59,456 bases of DNA from Methylobacter sp. (GTDB lineage: Bacteria; Pseudomonadota; Gammaproteobacteria; Methylococcales; Methylomonadaceae): NCBI GenBank assembly GCA_030679035.1, contig JAUXTH010000215.1, forward strand, positions 1 to 59,456, given 5' to 3'. Below, in pieces: positions 1 to 9,864 of the stretch (its first letter is position 1; each line of letters starts with the position of its first letter). A program made the translations under genes and the position numbers. A model generated the notes under the pieces. The model saw only the letters and a program-made list of their open reading frames with translations, searched no databases and was not told the DNA's origin.

Positions 1-73
1 ATTTTCATTGGTTTTTGAATATTCGGCAGATGCCTGAATTGCACCCAAACGTGCATTATCGAAAGGCGCGTCA

Positions 74-172
74 GCAAAGCTTCCGCTCCTCGGCAATTGC
101 TCCTGCATCGCTTAAAGCGCCTACTGTTGGTGCTCTACCTCCGGCGTCCATGCAGGCAAAGCTTCCGCTCCT
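74..172. repeat. 17-bp direct repeat pair
   Basis: GCAAAGCTTCCGCTCCT occurs at 74-90 and again at 156-172. The two copies lie in non-coding DNA; the function is unknown. Probably a dispersed intergenic repeat. Confidence 0.55.
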
Positions 173-202
173 GCTCACGCCCCTTGCCTACATCCCTGTA
201 GG

Positions 203-236
203 CAAAAAAAATGCGGCCTATTAGGTAGGCCGCATT
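203..236 (-). terminator. Rho-independent terminator of the glnL-ntrC transcript (probable)
   Basis: A perfect 10-bp stem (AATGCGGCCT at 210-219 with AGGCCGCATT at 227-236) with a 7-base loop. It is flanked on its left by a run of A (203-211), which is a U-tract for transcripts running right to left. It lies about 180 bases beyond the ntrC stop, so it would end the nitrogen-regulation transcript. There is no T run on the right, so it is not bidirectional. Confidence 0.65.
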
Positions 237-417
237 AGAGAAGGATATAAAACTCTGAATTCCGAGGAGGAAGTTTGCATCTCAAGAGTTGCGTATATAT
301 TAGTAAAAATACGTAGGTAATGGAATGTGGCATATTGTCGCAGTATTTCAGTAGGTTATTATTGCCGATTATTCCCCTCCTATTAGGTACTACCTCAACG
401 CACGGCGTAACAACCCA

Positions 418-1827
418 TCATATCCCCAACTCCTGAATTTTGCGGGTCAAGGTGTTTCGGCCGTAGCCCAATAAAATAGCCGCCTCGTGCCGTTTGCCAT
501 GAGTAAAGTTTAACGCGGCTTTAATCAAAATGGTTTCAACGGCAGGAATGACTTGTTTAGCGATTTCGGCCTCGTCCCCACGTAGCAGCTGCTGATCTAT
601 CCAGTTCCTCAGCAATGCTTCCCAGCCGGTTTCATCCGAGTTTTTTTCTGATGGGGTGCCCAGCAACTCAGGCGGCAGGTCGTGCAGATGAATTTCCCGG
701 CCCGACGCCATCACGGTCAGCCAACGGCAGCTGTTCTCCAATTGCCTGACATTGCCCGGCCAGTCCAGTGTACTTAAAAATGCCTCCGCTTCGGGTTTTA
801 ATACTTTAATTTCGGCATTCAATTCAACCGCCGCTTGGTTTAAAAAATGGCGCATCAGCAAGGGGATATCCTCTTTACGCTCACGCAGGGGCGGAATATG
901 AATGCGGATCACGTTTAAGCGGTGGAATAAATCTTCCCGAAAGCGACCTTGCTCCACCAGGATTTCAAGGTTCTGGTGGGTGGCGGCAATAATGCGCACA
1001 TCGACTTTAACGGATGCGTGAGATCCGACCGGGTAGAACTCGCCATCGGCCAGTACCCGCAATAAACGGGTTTGCAGTTCGGCAGGCATGTCGCCGATTT
1101 CATCAAGAAACAAGGTGCCGCCGTCGGCTTGCTCAAAGCGTCCGGCGCGGCGTGATTGAGCGCCGGTGAAAGCGCCTTTTTCATGGCCGAACAGTTCCGA
1201 TTCCATCAGGTCTTTGGGGATGGCGGCCATATTCAGCGCGATGAACGGGTTACCCGCTCTGGGACTGTGGCGGTGCAGGGCTTTGGCGACCAATTCCTTG
1301 CCGGTCCCCGATTCGCCGTTAATCAGGACGGTGATGTTGGAGCGGGCCAGTCTTCCTATCGCGCGGAACACCTCCTGCATTGATGGAGCTTCGCCGATAA
1401 TTTCCGGCGTGTATTCCTCGGCTGCATTTGAAATCGTTCCCTCACTTTGCTGCTGACGACTATGGATGCAAGCCCGATGAGCAAGATCAACGACCTCCTT
1501 AATATCGAAGGGCTTAGGCAGATATTCAAACGCGCCGCCGTGGAATGCCGAAACCGCGCTTTCCAGATCAGAATGCGCTGTCATCACAATCACCGGCAAA
1601 TTCGGATGATTCAATTGAATCTTGTCCAAAAGTTCCAGCCCGTCCATGCCCGGCATACGAATGTCGGTAATCAGCGCATCAGGCAGATCGCCCTCCAATG
1701 CGCTCAGCAACTCGGCCGCACCGGAAAAACTACGAGTAATCATATCCGCTTTTTGCAGGGCTTTTTCCACGACCCAGCGTATCGATTGGTCGTCATCAAT
1801 AATCCAGACAGTTTCAGGCTTAGTCAT
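418..1827 (-). CDS. ntrC: Nitrogen regulation response regulator NtrC (GlnG)
   Basis: Sigma-54-dependent activator of nitrogen-assimilation genes, phosphorylated by NtrB/GlnL. Three domains are visible in order: an N-terminal receiver with the phospho-acceptor Asp in [13 protein letters not shown], an AAA+ central domain with Walker A GESGTGKE and the sigma-54 contact loop GAFTGA, and a C-terminal Fis-type helix-turn-helix ending in [17 protein letters not shown] place the start at the ATG at 1825-1827, not at a longer in-frame start at 1902: it gives 469 residues, the usual NtrC length, it is preceded by GAGGAG, and the receiver begins immediately after it. It overlaps the end of glnL by 8 bases, which suggests translational coupling. 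No glnA is visible upstream in this window. Identification is firm. Confidence 0.96.
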   Translation of the reverse strand: MTKPETVWIIDDDQSIRWVVEKALQKADMITRSFSGAAELLSALEGDLPDALITDIRMPGMDGLELLDKIQLNHPNLPVIVMTAHSDLESAVSAFHGGAFEYLPKPFDIKEVVDLAHRACIHSRQQQSEGTISNAAEEYTPEIIGEAPSMQEVFRAIGRLARSNITVLINGESGTGKELVAKALHRHSPRAGNPFIALNMAAIPKDLMESELFGHEKGAFTGAQSRRAGRFEQADGGTLFLDEIGDMPAELQTRLLRVLADGEFYPVGSHASVKVDVRIIAATHQNLEILVEQGRFREDLFHRLNVIRIHIPPLRERKEDIPLLMRHFLNQAAVELNAEIKVLKPEAEAFLSTLDWPGNVRQLENSCRWLTVMASGREIHLHDLPPELLGTPSEKNSDETGWEALLRNWIDQQLLRGDEAEIAKQVIPAVETILIKAALNFTHGKRHEAAILLGYGRNTLTRKIQELGI

Positions 1828-2881
1828 TGCCGGTCTCCTCTTGCGTAATAATCGGTAAGAAGATTGAAAACACGGTGTTTCCGGGTTCGCTGCTGCATTC
1901 AATCAAGCCGTTGTGCTGGTTGATCAGCGCCTGGGCTATCGACAATCCCAGCCCCGTGCCGTTTGCGCGCCCGGTAATCATCGGATAAAAAATCCGGTTC
2001 ATCATGTCGGCGTCGATGCCCGGCCCGTTATCGATAATGTCGCACTTGACCGCCAGTTTATAGCGCTTTCGGCCGATGGTCACTTGCCGGTGGATTCGGG
2101 TTTTGATGATAATTTCGCCGTCACCATTCAACGCCTGCACGGCATTTTTGGCGATATTTAAAATCGCCTGGATCAGTTGGTCTTTATCGGCCAGTATGTC
2201 GGGAATGCTGGGATCGTAGTCGGTTTTAACGGCGAGGCTGCCGCTGGATTCGGCCTGAACCAGCTGCCTGACCCGCTCCAGCACTTCGTGGATATTGATG
2301 GCCTTCTTATCGGGCAGTTTGTTGGGACCGAGCATCTTATCCATCAAGCCTTGCAGGCGATCGGACTCGGCAATAATGATGCGAGTGTATTCCTTGAGTT
2401 CCGGATCGTGCAATTCCAGATCCAGCAACTGCGCCGCGCCGCGCAAGCCGCCCAACGGGTTTTTGATTTCATGCGCCAAGCCCCTGACCAGCAGCCTGGC
2501 AGTATTCTGCTGGGTTAACAGCCGCTCTTCCTTGGAGATGCGCAGGTGATTATCCACTTGCTGCAATTCAACCAGAATCTCATTAACCCGCTCATCCTTT
2601 AATAACGGCGTTGCGCTAAAGTTGATGGTCAGGCTGTGGGTCATGCGATCCAGAATAAGCTCGCGGTCTACCAGCGGTTCCGCCATGGTTAGGCATTGCT
2701 GCAAGTTCATCAGCAATGCCGGATCGGAAGACTTGAATAGCTCACCGGCGGCGAGGCCCACCAAATGACGCGAGCTGTCGGCAAGCAGGATTTCACCGGC
2801 AGAATTAAGGTAAGTGAGGGTCAGGTCGCGATCGAATAACAAGATTGCGGCGTTAAGATGATCGAGTATACGTTTATGCAT
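1820..2881 (-). CDS. glnL: Nitrogen regulation sensor kinase NtrB (GlnL)
   Basis: Cytoplasmic PAS-histidine kinase that phosphorylates NtrC under nitrogen limitation and is controlled by PII protein in known relatives. An N-terminal PAS domain (ILLFDRDLTLTYLNSAGE) is followed by a DHp helix with the phospho-acceptor His in GLAHEIKNPLGG and a HATPase domain with DNGPGID and the GTGLGLSIAQ lid. I choose the ATG at 2879-2881 (353 residues, close to the usual ~350); a TTG seven codons upstream (2902) is also possible, and neither has a strong ribosome-binding site. It is the first gene of the glnL-ntrC pair. Confidence 0.95.
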   Translation of the reverse strand: MHKRILDHLNAAILLFDRDLTLTYLNSAGEILLADSSRHLVGLAAGELFKSSDPALLMNLQQCLTMAEPLVDRELILDRMTHSLTINFSATPLLKDERVNEILVELQQVDNHLRISKEERLLTQQNTARLLVRGLAHEIKNPLGGLRGAAQLLDLELHDPELKEYTRIIIAESDRLQGLMDKMLGPNKLPDKKAINIHEVLERVRQLVQAESSGSLAVKTDYDPSIPDILADKDQLIQAILNIAKNAVQALNGDGEIIIKTRIHRQVTIGRKRYKLAVKCDIIDNGPGIDADMMNRIFYPMITGRANGTGLGLSIAQALINQHNGLIECSSEPGNTVFSIFLPIITQEETGND

Positions 2882-3129
2882 GGCTTGCTTTAGTTGTTTC
2901 AAGTAAGAGCGTTACCGTTATATACAGCAATTTCCAGGCCGACAGTTAGATCCAGTGTTGGCGGGCTTTCGCTTGTTGCAATGCACTATTATGGCTCATT
3001 TAAGCGCACCAATATATTATTTGCGCACCATTTTGACTCAAGAAATATTCATTATGGCTTTTACTCGTCCGCATACCACTCGCTTTAATTTCATTCACTG
3101 ATAAAAAACGATACAGTTTTTCCTGCTGT

Positions 3130-6006
3130 TTACTCTTGACCGTTAACCTTACGCAACTGCTCCACCGACTCAAGCACCCTGTTGAGCGTATTCGCAAAGT
3201 CAGTTAACAGTTCAGGCTCATATTCCGATCCTGCCTTAAGGGTCTGTTCCAGCGCAACTATGCCTGACCTCAATTCCGGCATGGCGAGATTGGCCGCCAC
3301 GCCTTTCATGGCATGAAGCAATTTCAAAGCCGAATCAACATCGCCCGCCTGCAAAAAAGCATCCAAACAGGCCAGGGCATCTTTATAACTCTGTTGAAAT
3401 TTCAACAACAAGTTAAAAAACAACTGCACATTTCCCACCACATTTTTTAAAGCCTGCTGCATATCGATACCGGGCAAAAATTCCGGCAGTAATACGCCTA
3501 TTTTCCGGGTTGCCTTCGCCGAACAAGAATCCTGTGCTGTTTGCGCTTTAGGTTTAATAAAATCAGTCAGGCTTGCCAATAATTCATCAACGTCTAAAGG
3601 CTTGGTCACATAGCCGTTCATGCCTATATGCAGACATCTTTCCCGGACATCGCTCAGGGCATGAGCCGTCATCGCAATAATCGGCAAGTCATCAAATTTT
3701 GCTTCGGAGCGTATGATTCGGGTGGCCTGATAACCATCCATAATCGGCATTTGCAAGTCCATTAATACCGCATCAAAATAGCCTGCCCGTATTTTTTGTA
3801 TGGCATCCTGTCCATCGCCAGCAAGGGTGACCTCAAAACCTTCCTGCTCCAGCGTTTCTTTCGCAACCTGCTGATTAATCTGATTGTCTTCCACCAACAG
3901 CAATTTTGCGCCTTTAATTTTATGCAGTTCTTCATTTGCTAAACCAAGGCTGCGAGCTTGTACGAAAGGAGAATCATCATGACCAAACGCATCAACAACT
4001 GCGTTGAACAGCGCCGACGGATGCACCGGTTTAGCTAAAAAACCATCAAGATTGAAATCAGTTACTCGCGGTGCAATATCTTCCCTGCTATGAGCGGTTA
4101 TCATGATAATCTGCGGAACACGGGCAATCTTAAGGCTATTTTTGATCTGCCGAGCAGCCGTCATGCCGTCCATTTTGGGCAAATTCCAGTCCATCAGGAC
4201 TAGCTGATAAGGATTTTCAATAGGAGCGTTTTCCAACAGTTGAATGGCTTGCTCACCGGTGCCGGCTTGGGTCACCTGCAAAAAAAAGGTTTCCAAATAC
4301 AAGCTTAAAGCATCCCTCGACGCCGCGTCAGCATCCACCACTAATGCCTTTACGCCGCGAAAAGCATCACGCGATGCCGCTCGTTTTTGCGCTACCCCTT
4401 GGAGTCGTCCAAAGACGGCGGTAAAGATAAACGTACTGCCCTGCCCTATTTCACTGTTTACATGAATGTCGCCATTCATCATAGCCACCATCCGCTTGCA
4501 AATTGCCAACCCTAAGCCTGTTCCTCCGTATTCGCGTGTGGTGGATTTATCGGCTTGGCTAAAGGACTGAAATAACCCGCCTATTTGTTCTGTAGTCAGG
4601 CCTATGCCGGTGTCTTTAACAGAAAATTCAAGCCTGATTTGATCCGCTCTTTTTGCTTGTTCGCTGCCGTCTGCTAACGCAACTTTGATAAAAACTTCAC
4701 CGTGCCGGGTAAATTTTATCGCGTTACTCACCAAATTAAGCAATACCTGACCCAGTCTTAACGGATCGCCCATCAACTCCAAAGGCACATCGCCTTCGCT
4801 GCTAAAATGTATTTGAAGGCCTTTTTCTTCGGCTTTGTCGGTCGTCAAACTGGCCAGATCGTTCAGCACGTCATCCAGATTAAACGGGATAGTTTCCAGC
4901 TCCAGTTTTCCGGCCTCAATTTTGGAAAAATCTAAAATATCGTTAATGATCCCCAGCAACGCGCGCGAAGAAATCTGAACTTTAGTCAAATAATCCTGCT
5001 GTTTTGCAGTTAGATCGGTCTGTAAAGCTAACCGGGTCATGCCGATAATGGCGTTCATCGGCGTCCGAATTTCGTGGCTCATCATCGAAAGAAACTCTGA
5101 TTTGCTTTTATCGGCGGCAATAGCCTGATCTCGCGCTTTTGCCAATTCGGCGGTGCGGTTTATTACTTTTTGTTCCAAGGTTCGGCTGTGTTCTTCAAGC
5201 TTATCGTAAGAAAGCTTCAGTTTCCCGGCCATTTGCACAAACGCTGCCGTTAGCGCGCCAATTTCGCCAACCGGGCGAATCTTTTTAACCTTGTCGCTGA
5301 CCGTAAAATTGCCTTGAGCCAACTCGTCCGCCAATTGTGTCAAGCGCATCAGCGGCCTGGACAGGCGCTCAGACACCAGCAATACGACAAAGGCGCCAAT
5401 CAGGATAAAAAGGGCTGTCACTATTAATAACTGCTTTATCATTGCGCGGATTTGACGGGTACTCTCCTTCCGGGAATTTACAATCTCCTGATTAAGCATA
5501 TCCAAAGAAAAACCCAGCCTCAGCATCCCCCAAGGCTTGGAACTCACTTGAATCGGCATGATAAATTCCATAACAGGTTTACCGTCGCTGACATACTCAT
5601 TAACCGTTGCCGTCTGTTGACCCGCCGCAAATAAATCCTCTTTTTCGGATAAAATTTCCATCTCTAACTGCGGCTTTAGCGTATGAATATAAGCCTTCCC
5701 TGTAGCTTCCATTAATATAATGTAGTGAAGCTCCTTATTTTCCTGCACCGCTTTATTTAACTGGTCGGCGACCAGGGAAATGTTGGCGGAAGCGATGCCA
5801 TTCTTAACCTGCGCTGATAAATTATCGGATAGAATATGCCCGCCATCGATTAATCTTCCTTTCATCAGCACAATGCGTTTTTCCAGTTCCTTTTCAAACA
5901 CATCTTTTTGGAACTCAATCTGAACAATGGTCAACATCGTCAACAAGGCGATAATTAAACCCACCATCGTAACGAGCAATTTTCTAAAAATACTTCGTTT
6001 AACCAT
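3130..6006 (-). CDS. Tripartite hybrid sensor histidine kinase (BarA/EvgS-like architecture)
   Basis: A 958-residue membrane kinase carrying a complete internal phosphorelay. Domains: TM1 (about 10-30), an extracytoplasmic sensor of ~155 residues with no recognised ligand motif, TM2 (191-212), HAMP (212-265), a short coiled coil, HisKA with His311 in MSHEIRTPMNAIIG, HATPase with DTGIGL and GTGLGLAICKRM, receiver 1 (about 552-672, Asp606 in LMDWNLPKMDG), receiver 2 (about 700-818, Asp750 in LMDLQMPIMDG) and a C-terminal HPt domain with His898 in LHAMKGVAANL. All phosphotransfer residues appear intact. No cognate response regulator lies beside it, so the HPt probably signals to a regulator encoded elsewhere. 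The domain order resembles BarA, but two receivers and a different sensor make orthology uncertain. Confidence 0.9.
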   Translation of the reverse strand: MVKRSIFRKLLVTMVGLIIALLTMLTIVQIEFQKDVFEKELEKRIVLMKGRLIDGGHILSDNLSAQVKNGIASANISLVADQLNKAVQENKELHYIILMEATGKAYIHTLKPQLEMEILSEKEDLFAAGQQTATVNEYVSDGKPVMEFIMPIQVSSKPWGMLRLGFSLDMLNQEIVNSRKESTRQIRAMIKQLLIVTALFILIGAFVVLLVSERLSRPLMRLTQLADELAQGNFTVSDKVKKIRPVGEIGALTAAFVQMAGKLKLSYDKLEEHSRTLEQKVINRTAELAKARDQAIAADKSKSEFLSMMSHEIRTPMNAIIGMTRLALQTDLTAKQQDYLTKVQISSRALLGIINDILDFSKIEAGKLELETIPFNLDDVLNDLASLTTDKAEEKGLQIHFSSEGDVPLELMGDPLRLGQVLLNLVSNAIKFTRHGEVFIKVALADGSEQAKRADQIRLEFSVKDTGIGLTTEQIGGLFQSFSQADKSTTREYGGTGLGLAICKRMVAMMNGDIHVNSEIGQGSTFIFTAVFGRLQGVAQKRAASRDAFRGVKALVVDADAASRDALSLYLETFFLQVTQAGTGEQAIQLLENAPIENPYQLVLMDWNLPKMDGMTAARQIKNSLKIARVPQIIMITAHSREDIAPRVTDFNLDGFLAKPVHPSALFNAVVDAFGHDDSPFVQARSLGLANEELHKIKGAKLLLVEDNQINQQVAKETLEQEGFEVTLAGDGQDAIQKIRAGYFDAVLMDLQMPIMDGYQATRIIRSEAKFDDLPIIAMTAHALSDVRERCLHIGMNGYVTKPLDVDELLASLTDFIKPKAQTAQDSCSAKATRKIGVLLPEFLPGIDMQQALKNVVGNVQLFFNLLLKFQQSYKDALACLDAFLQAGDVDSALKLLHAMKGVAANLAMPELRSGIVALEQTLKAGSEYEPELLTDFANTLNRVLESVEQLRKVNGQE

Positions 6007-6127
6007 TTTGTTTAAATTCGAGTTTGTGTTTGGATAATTTGTTTTGATGACTTGCGCTGACTTCTATCGGCATTATAAATCTAACTTTAAAAGTAGCCTG
6101 ATTAATTAAACTGTTTGAATCCAATAC

Positions 6128-6649
6128 ATGACAAATCAACTTTTATTCTGCTTTGAACCCATCGCAGATTCGGATGCGGAAATATTGATCCTGGGCAGCA
6201 TGCCGGGGCAGGAGTCTTTGGCGGCAGGCCGGTATTATGCCAATCGCCGCAATGCGTTCTGGAAAATTATGGGGCAATTGCTCGGGTTTGACCCGGACGC
6301 TCCCTATGAAACGCGGCTGCATGAGCTGAAAACGGCCCGCATCGCACTCTGGGATGTGTTGCAGTCCTGTACGCGGGTCGGTAGCTTGGACGCAAGGATT
6401 GACACCGGCTCCATCACTGTCAATGACTTTCAGGGCTTCTTTCGCACCCATGACAAGATCCGTACGGTGTTGTTCAATGGTGCAAAAGCGGAGGAAGCAT
6501 TCCGGCGCTATGTGTTGCCTACCATAAGCACCGTCCCGGTCAGCTATATGCGACTCCCATCAACCAGCCCTGCGCACGCCTCGCTTTCCTATGAACAAAA
6601 GCTTCAGGCATGGCGGGCCGCGTTCCCGACCAACATTATTTCTTTTTGA
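6128..6649 (+). CDS. Hypoxanthine-DNA glycosylase (uracil-DNA glycosylase superfamily, family 6)
   Basis: Base-excision repair enzyme; known family members remove hypoxanthine (deaminated adenine) from DNA and lack the usual uracil activity. The 173-residue protein shows the family hallmarks: LILGSMPGQESLAAGRYYAN followed by RRNAFW near the N terminus, ALWDVLQSC in the middle, VLFNGAKA, and a C-terminal LPSTSPAHA loop that corresponds to the catalytic or DNA-intercalating motif 2. The start ATG at 6128 places the LGSMP motif about 20 residues in, as is typical. It converges on the tusA-like gene, and the two coding ends overlap by 14 bases. Family assignment is good; substrate is from family knowledge only. 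Confidence 0.88.
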   Translation: MTNQLLFCFEPIADSDAEILILGSMPGQESLAAGRYYANRRNAFWKIMGQLLGFDPDAPYETRLHELKTARIALWDVLQSCTRVGSLDARIDTGSITVNDFQGFFRTHDKIRTVLFNGAKAEEAFRRYVLPTISTVPVSYMRLPSTSPAHASLSYEQKLQAWRAAFPTNIISF

Positions 6650-6866
6650 AATAAAAAATCTGCTTATTGGATTCTTTTATCAAGTAAATGATTTGATGTC
6701 CGGTCTGGTCGGAATAAACACCAAAATCCAGATGTGCGGCAGGATCGGTTGCGATCACCTTGACGACATCGCCGCTGGCCATGTCCATCAAGGCTTTTTT
6801 CAGGCGCAACAGCGGTAGTGGACAGTTCAATCCGCTGGCATCGACTTCCAGGTTAAATTCAATCAT
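6636..6866 (-). CDS. TusA family sulfurtransferase-like protein
   Basis: A 76-residue cytoplasmic protein of the TusA/YeeD/SirA fold. The diagnostic N-terminal CPLP motif is present (DASGLNCPLPLLRLKKAL), with the Cys that carries persulfide sulfur in known family members. It could donate sulfur for tRNA thiolation, molybdenum cofactor or sulfur oxidation; the window does not say which. The C terminus is Lys/Phe rich (NKQIFYFKKK) and overlaps the end of the convergent glycosylase gene by 14 bases. cysG (siroheme synthesis) begins 79 bases away, divergently. I leave the symbol empty because paralogues of TusA are common. Confidence 0.85.
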   Translation of the reverse strand: MIEFNLEVDASGLNCPLPLLRLKKALMDMASGDVVKVIATDPAAHLDFGVYSDQTGHQIIYLIKESNKQIFYFKKK

Positions 6867-6879
6867 GAGCTTTTAAGTT

Positions 6880-6908
6880 TTCTCAACTAAGTTTGGTGCG
6901 CTTATAAT
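6880..6908 (+). promoter_or_regulatory. Possible sigma-70 promoter of cysG
   Basis: A perfect -10 hexamer TATAAT lies at 6903-6908, 37 bases before the cysG start codon. A poor -35 candidate (TTCTCA, 6880-6885) sits at 17-bp spacing. It faces away from the tusA-like gene. Based on sequence only. Confidence 0.35.
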
Positions 6909-6945
6909 ACCACCCTCTTTTAAATCCAAGAATCATCGTAACTCA

Positions 6946-8340
6946 ATGGATTATTTCCCCATATTTTTAAAGCTTAAAGACCAGGCTTGCCTGGTTGTCG
7001 GTGCAGGCGAAATCGCCGCCCGGAAAATTGAATTGCTGGCGCGAGCCGGTGCAAACATCACCGTGATCGCCAAGGAGATAAGCCCATCCGTATCAAGCCT
7101 GCAAGAATCTCATAACCTCACGCTGCTGCAAAAACCCTTCGCTGCTGCCGACATTGGCCATTTCAGGTTAGTCGTGTCGGCAACTGATAACGAAGAAACC
7201 AATCGCTTGGTTGCCCTTACGGCGGACGAGCACAACATCCCGGTTAATGTGGTCGATAACCCCGAACTGTGCAGCTTCATTTTCCCGGCGATTATCGACC
7301 GCTCGCCGATTATTGCCGCGGTATCCTCCGGCGGTGCGGCACCGGTGTTATCCCGCCTGCTCAGAGCTAAAATAGAAAGTGTGATTCCTCCCGCCTATGG
7401 CCGACTTGCCGGCTTGGCCGACAGGTTCAGGGATAAGGTCAAGCAGCATATCAAGCAGCCAGCACAACGCAGGATTTTCTGGGAAAACGTCTTGCAGGGT
7501 TCTATCGCTGAATTGGTCTTCTCCGGCAAAGAACAGCAAGCCGAACAGCAATTGGAGCAAACCCTGCTAGAGCAAAAACAAGGCACTCATCTCGGCGAAG
7601 TCTATCTGGTCGGCGCAGGGCCCGGCGCGCCAGACCTATTGACTTTCCGCGCACTGCGCTTGATGCAACAGGCCGATGTAGTCGTTTATGACCGGCTGGT
7701 TTCTCCTGAGATTCTCGATTTGGCGCGCCGGGATGCAGAAAAAATTTATGTCGGCAAACAACGGCAACATCATGCGCTGCCGCAGGAATCCATCAACACT
7801 TTATTAGCTGATCTGGCTAAAGCCGGAAAGCGAGTGGTGCGTTTAAAAGGCGGCGATCCGTTCATTTTCGGCCGCGGCGGCGAAGAAATCGAAACTTTGA
7901 TGCAGCAGGGCATTAATTTTCAGGTGGTTCCTGGCATTACTGCGGCTTCCGGCTGTGCAACCTACGCAGGCATACCGCTGACCCATCGGGATCACGCGCA
8001 ATCTTGCACCTTTGTCACCGGGCATCTAAAGGATAATTCGATCAACTTAAACTGGACGCAACTTGCAGCGCCTAATCAAACCATCGTCATCTATATGGGA
8101 TTGGTCGGCCTGGAAAAAATCTGCCAATCCCTGATTGCACACGGCAGCCCCAAAGATTTACCTATCGCCCTTGTGCAACAAGGCACCACGACCAACCAGC
8201 GGGTAATTACCGGCACCTTGGAAACATTGCCGAATAAGATTGCAGGGCAAGACATCAAGCCGCCCACGCTGATTATTATAGGCACGGTCGTAACGCTGCA
8301 TGACAAGCTGAGCTGGTTTCAGACTCGCCCATCCGATTAA
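6946..8340 (+). CDS. cysG: Siroheme synthase CysG (trifunctional)
   Basis: Converts uroporphyrinogen III to siroheme, the prosthetic group of sulfite and nitrite reductases. The N-terminal half (about 1-215) is the bifunctional precorrin-2 dehydrogenase/ferrochelatase: [20 protein letters not shown] is the NAD-binding start, and [11 protein letters not shown] and [13 protein letters not shown] are conserved. The C-terminal half (about 216-464) is the uroporphyrinogen-III C-methyltransferase: [55 protein letters not shown]. At 464 residues it matches the full-length fused enzyme. It stands alone, with a possible promoter just upstream, so it is probably monocistronic. Confidence 0.97.
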   Translation: MDYFPIFLKLKDQACLVVGAGEIAARKIELLARAGANITVIAKEISPSVSSLQESHNLTLLQKPFAAADIGHFRLVVSATDNEETNRLVALTADEHNIPVNVVDNPELCSFIFPAIIDRSPIIAAVSSGGAAPVLSRLLRAKIESVIPPAYGRLAGLADRFRDKVKQHIKQPAQRRIFWENVLQGSIAELVFSGKEQQAEQQLEQTLLEQKQGTHLGEVYLVGAGPGAPDLLTFRALRLMQQADVVVYDRLVSPEILDLARRDAEKIYVGKQRQHHALPQESINTLLADLAKAGKRVVRLKGGDPFIFGRGGEEIETLMQQGINFQVVPGITAASGCATYAGIPLTHRDHAQSCTFVTGHLKDNSINLNWTQLAAPNQTIVIYMGLVGLEKICQSLIAHGSPKDLPIALVQQGTTTNQRVITGTLETLPNKIAGQDIKPPTLIIIGTVVTLHDKLSWFQTRPSD

Positions 8341-8543
8341 CGCTCAACTTGAAAGCCGACTCAACAATTCAAGCTACGTTCATCACTGTTGATTGATAAT
8401 GTTACCCAGAGAAAATAAAAAATAAAACAATTGAATTTTCGCGTCAAATTCCCTATTCTTTACCGGTTTGACTTTTAATTGAATTGTTTTTTCTACAACA
8501 AGAAGCAACAGTTCTTTTTTTACTACCACGAGGAGAGAACAAT

Positions 8544-8882
8544 ATGAAAAAAACATTAGGCACATTAGCAGGTATTGCTTTAATCACTTTAAGCGGCCAA
8601 GTATTCGCCGACGAAGCCAGCGATGTTGGTAAGAAAATTTATGAACGCGCTTTCGGTCGCGGTTGCGGCACTTGCCACGATATCGCTTCAAACCCACAGC
8701 TAGCTACTTTGATTAAAGGCGGCCAACTGGACAGAGCGAAATTCGAAACCGTTCTGAAAGAAGGTAAAGGCGGCATGCCAAAAGCTATCGCTGAAATCAT
8801 GAAAAACCCAGCCGTTGTTAAAGCTGGATACGGCGAAGATCAAGCAGTTGATGCTTTGTACAAATATCTGGGCGGCAATTAA
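8544..8882 (+). CDS. Small periplasmic class I c-type cytochrome
   Basis: A 112-residue exported mono-haem electron carrier. The signal peptide is clear (MKKTLGTLAGIALITLSGQVFA, cleavage probably after FA-DEA). The mature protein begins GKKIYERAFGRGCGTCHDIA, giving one CXXCH haem site near its N terminus; the distal Met ligand is probably in GGMPKAIAEIMKNP. The start is the ATG at 8544, preceded by GAGGAGAG; a longer in-frame start at 8484 would bury the signal peptide. A strong terminator follows at once, so this is a single-gene transcript. The redox partner cannot be told from context. Confidence 0.88.
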   Translation: MKKTLGTLAGIALITLSGQVFADEASDVGKKIYERAFGRGCGTCHDIASNPQLATLIKGGQLDRAKFETVLKEGKGGMPKAIAEIMKNPAVVKAGYGEDQAVDALYKYLGGN

Positions 8883-8897
8883 TCCCTGATCGGCAAC

Positions 8898-8938
8898 AAA
8901 AAAGCCGCCCAAGTCGTAGACTTTGGGCGGCTTTTTTT
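8898..8938 (+). terminator. Rho-independent terminator after the cytochrome gene
   Basis: Stem AAAAAAGCCGCCCAA paired with TTGGGCGGCTTTTTT, extended inward by GTC/GAC, followed by a T run. It lies 16 bases after the stop. The A run on its left would also let it work for leftward transcripts. Confidence 0.88.
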
Positions 8939-8955
8939 ATATCCAAAAAAACTAG

Positions 8956-9050
8956 AATGGAACGCGGATAACGCAGATGGATATGATGAACACAGATAAT
9001 TCGTAAAAATCTTATTTAATCATAATTATCAGCGTCATCCGCGTTCCATT
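8956..9050. repeat. MITE-like palindromic element, copy A
   Basis: A 95-bp non-coding element with perfect 14-bp terminal inverted repeats (AATGGAACGCGGAT at 8956-8969, ATCCGCGTTCCATT at 9037-9050) and an imperfectly complementary interior. The same ends and interior words (GATGAACACAGATAA) recur at 11221-11363 and 16386-16473. It lies between the cytochrome terminator and a convergent membrane-protein gene. It encodes nothing. Confidence 0.8.
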
Positions 9051-9076
9051 TTATTAGATAGCTGAGTAGTGGCAGA

Positions 9077-9688
9077 CTAATCCTTACCCAAATAGCTTAC
9101 CTTGGTTTCTTTATAAGGCAAGCGATAGCGATTTTTAATCCAGATGCCCGCAACAGCAGCCAACATCAGCCCGCAAGAAGCAAGACTCAGATAGATCAGG
9201 CGTTTTAATTGGGACATTTCCTGCATTAATTGCTCATTGGAAACAACGGCATTGGCTTTCTTGGCAGGCTCTGAATAGGCGCGAAGAACCTTAAGGTCGT
9301 TTTTCAAATCTTCTATCGTACCTATGGAACTGGACACTGTACCCACACGGATACTTTCTTCCAACGCGTTTAATTTGCTTTCAATTGAACCGCTGACCAG
9401 GCCGACCAGCTGGCCTTTCAGCGCGTTAACTTCAGATGATATTACCGGATTCATCTCTGCCGCATAGGCTTCGGTGGCCGTGACGCTTTTATAGCGGTTC
9501 AAAAAGCTATCGGATGGGAGCAAGAAAAAGCCCGCCACCAAAACGACAGCCATCAAGAAACAGACCATTGCCAACAGCAGCCTATTAACTTTCATTAATG
9601 CATGATGCGAAGATATTCTTTGCAAAGACGTAGAAACACTGCCGTGCAACGTCTCCACTACCGAATTGATCTTCTCTATATCGCTCAT
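9077..9688 (-). CDS. Unknown two-pass membrane protein with a coiled-coil middle
   Basis: I do not recognise this 203-residue protein. It has a short cytoplasmic head (MSDIEKINSVVETLHGSV), a strong membrane segment at about 34-57, a polar helical middle (about 60-160, with heptad-like ALKGQLVGLV and SKLNALEESI), a second membrane segment at about 164-184, and a basic tail. The topology predicts a periplasmic middle with both ends inside. The start ATG at 9686-9688 is preceded by GGGGAAG at suitable spacing. It stands alone between repeat copy A and argG. It may be a sensor-like or envelope scaffold protein, but nothing in sequence proves a role. Confidence 0.75.
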   Translation of the reverse strand: MSDIEKINSVVETLHGSVSTSLQRISSHHALMKVNRLLLAMVCFLMAVVLVAGFFLLPSDSFLNRYKSVTATEAYAAEMNPVISSEVNALKGQLVGLVSGSIESKLNALEESIRVGTVSSSIGTIEDLKNDLKVLRAYSEPAKKANAVVSNEQLMQEMSQLKRLIYLSLASCGLMLAAVAGIWIKNRYRLPYKETKVSYLGKD

Positions 9689-9864
9689 TAATTACTTCCC
9701 CTCGAACCAGGAACCGACGGCAACCAGCCGCCCTGGCCGAACAATTATTATTTGTCTAAAACTATTTCAGTAGTACCGCTACCGGACTCGCGATTATACA
9801 AGCTTAACTCACAAATCCTGCATTTTTATTTAAATACATCCAGCGAATAGTCTAGAAAAGACTG

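Larger units (their letters stand above)
1..417. other. Intergenic stretch without a supported gene
   Basis: I see no convincing gene here. A short open frame on the plus strand (15-224) is low complexity and runs through a direct repeat, so I do not call it. The stretch holds a 17-bp direct repeat (GCAAAGCTTCCGCTCCT at 74-90 and 156-172, 82 bp apart) and a strong hairpin at 210-236, described separately. The remaining 180 bases up to the ntrC stop show nothing I can name. Confidence 0.5.

Noticed and set aside
15-224. 69-codon plus-strand open frame at the left edge
   Set aside because: Low complexity, spans the direct repeat and runs into the terminator stem; no family or ribosome site.
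3000-3197. Short minus-strand frame upstream of glnL
   Set aside because: Largely overlaps the 3' end of the hybrid kinase gene in another frame, with no recognisable domain.
6636-6649. Overlap of convergent glycosylase and TusA-like genes as a sign of a frameshift
   Set aside because: Both proteins have complete family C termini, so a 14-base convergent overlap is simply compact packing.
8468-8496. TTGACT near 8468 as a cytochrome promoter
   Set aside because: No acceptable -10 hexamer at usual spacing.
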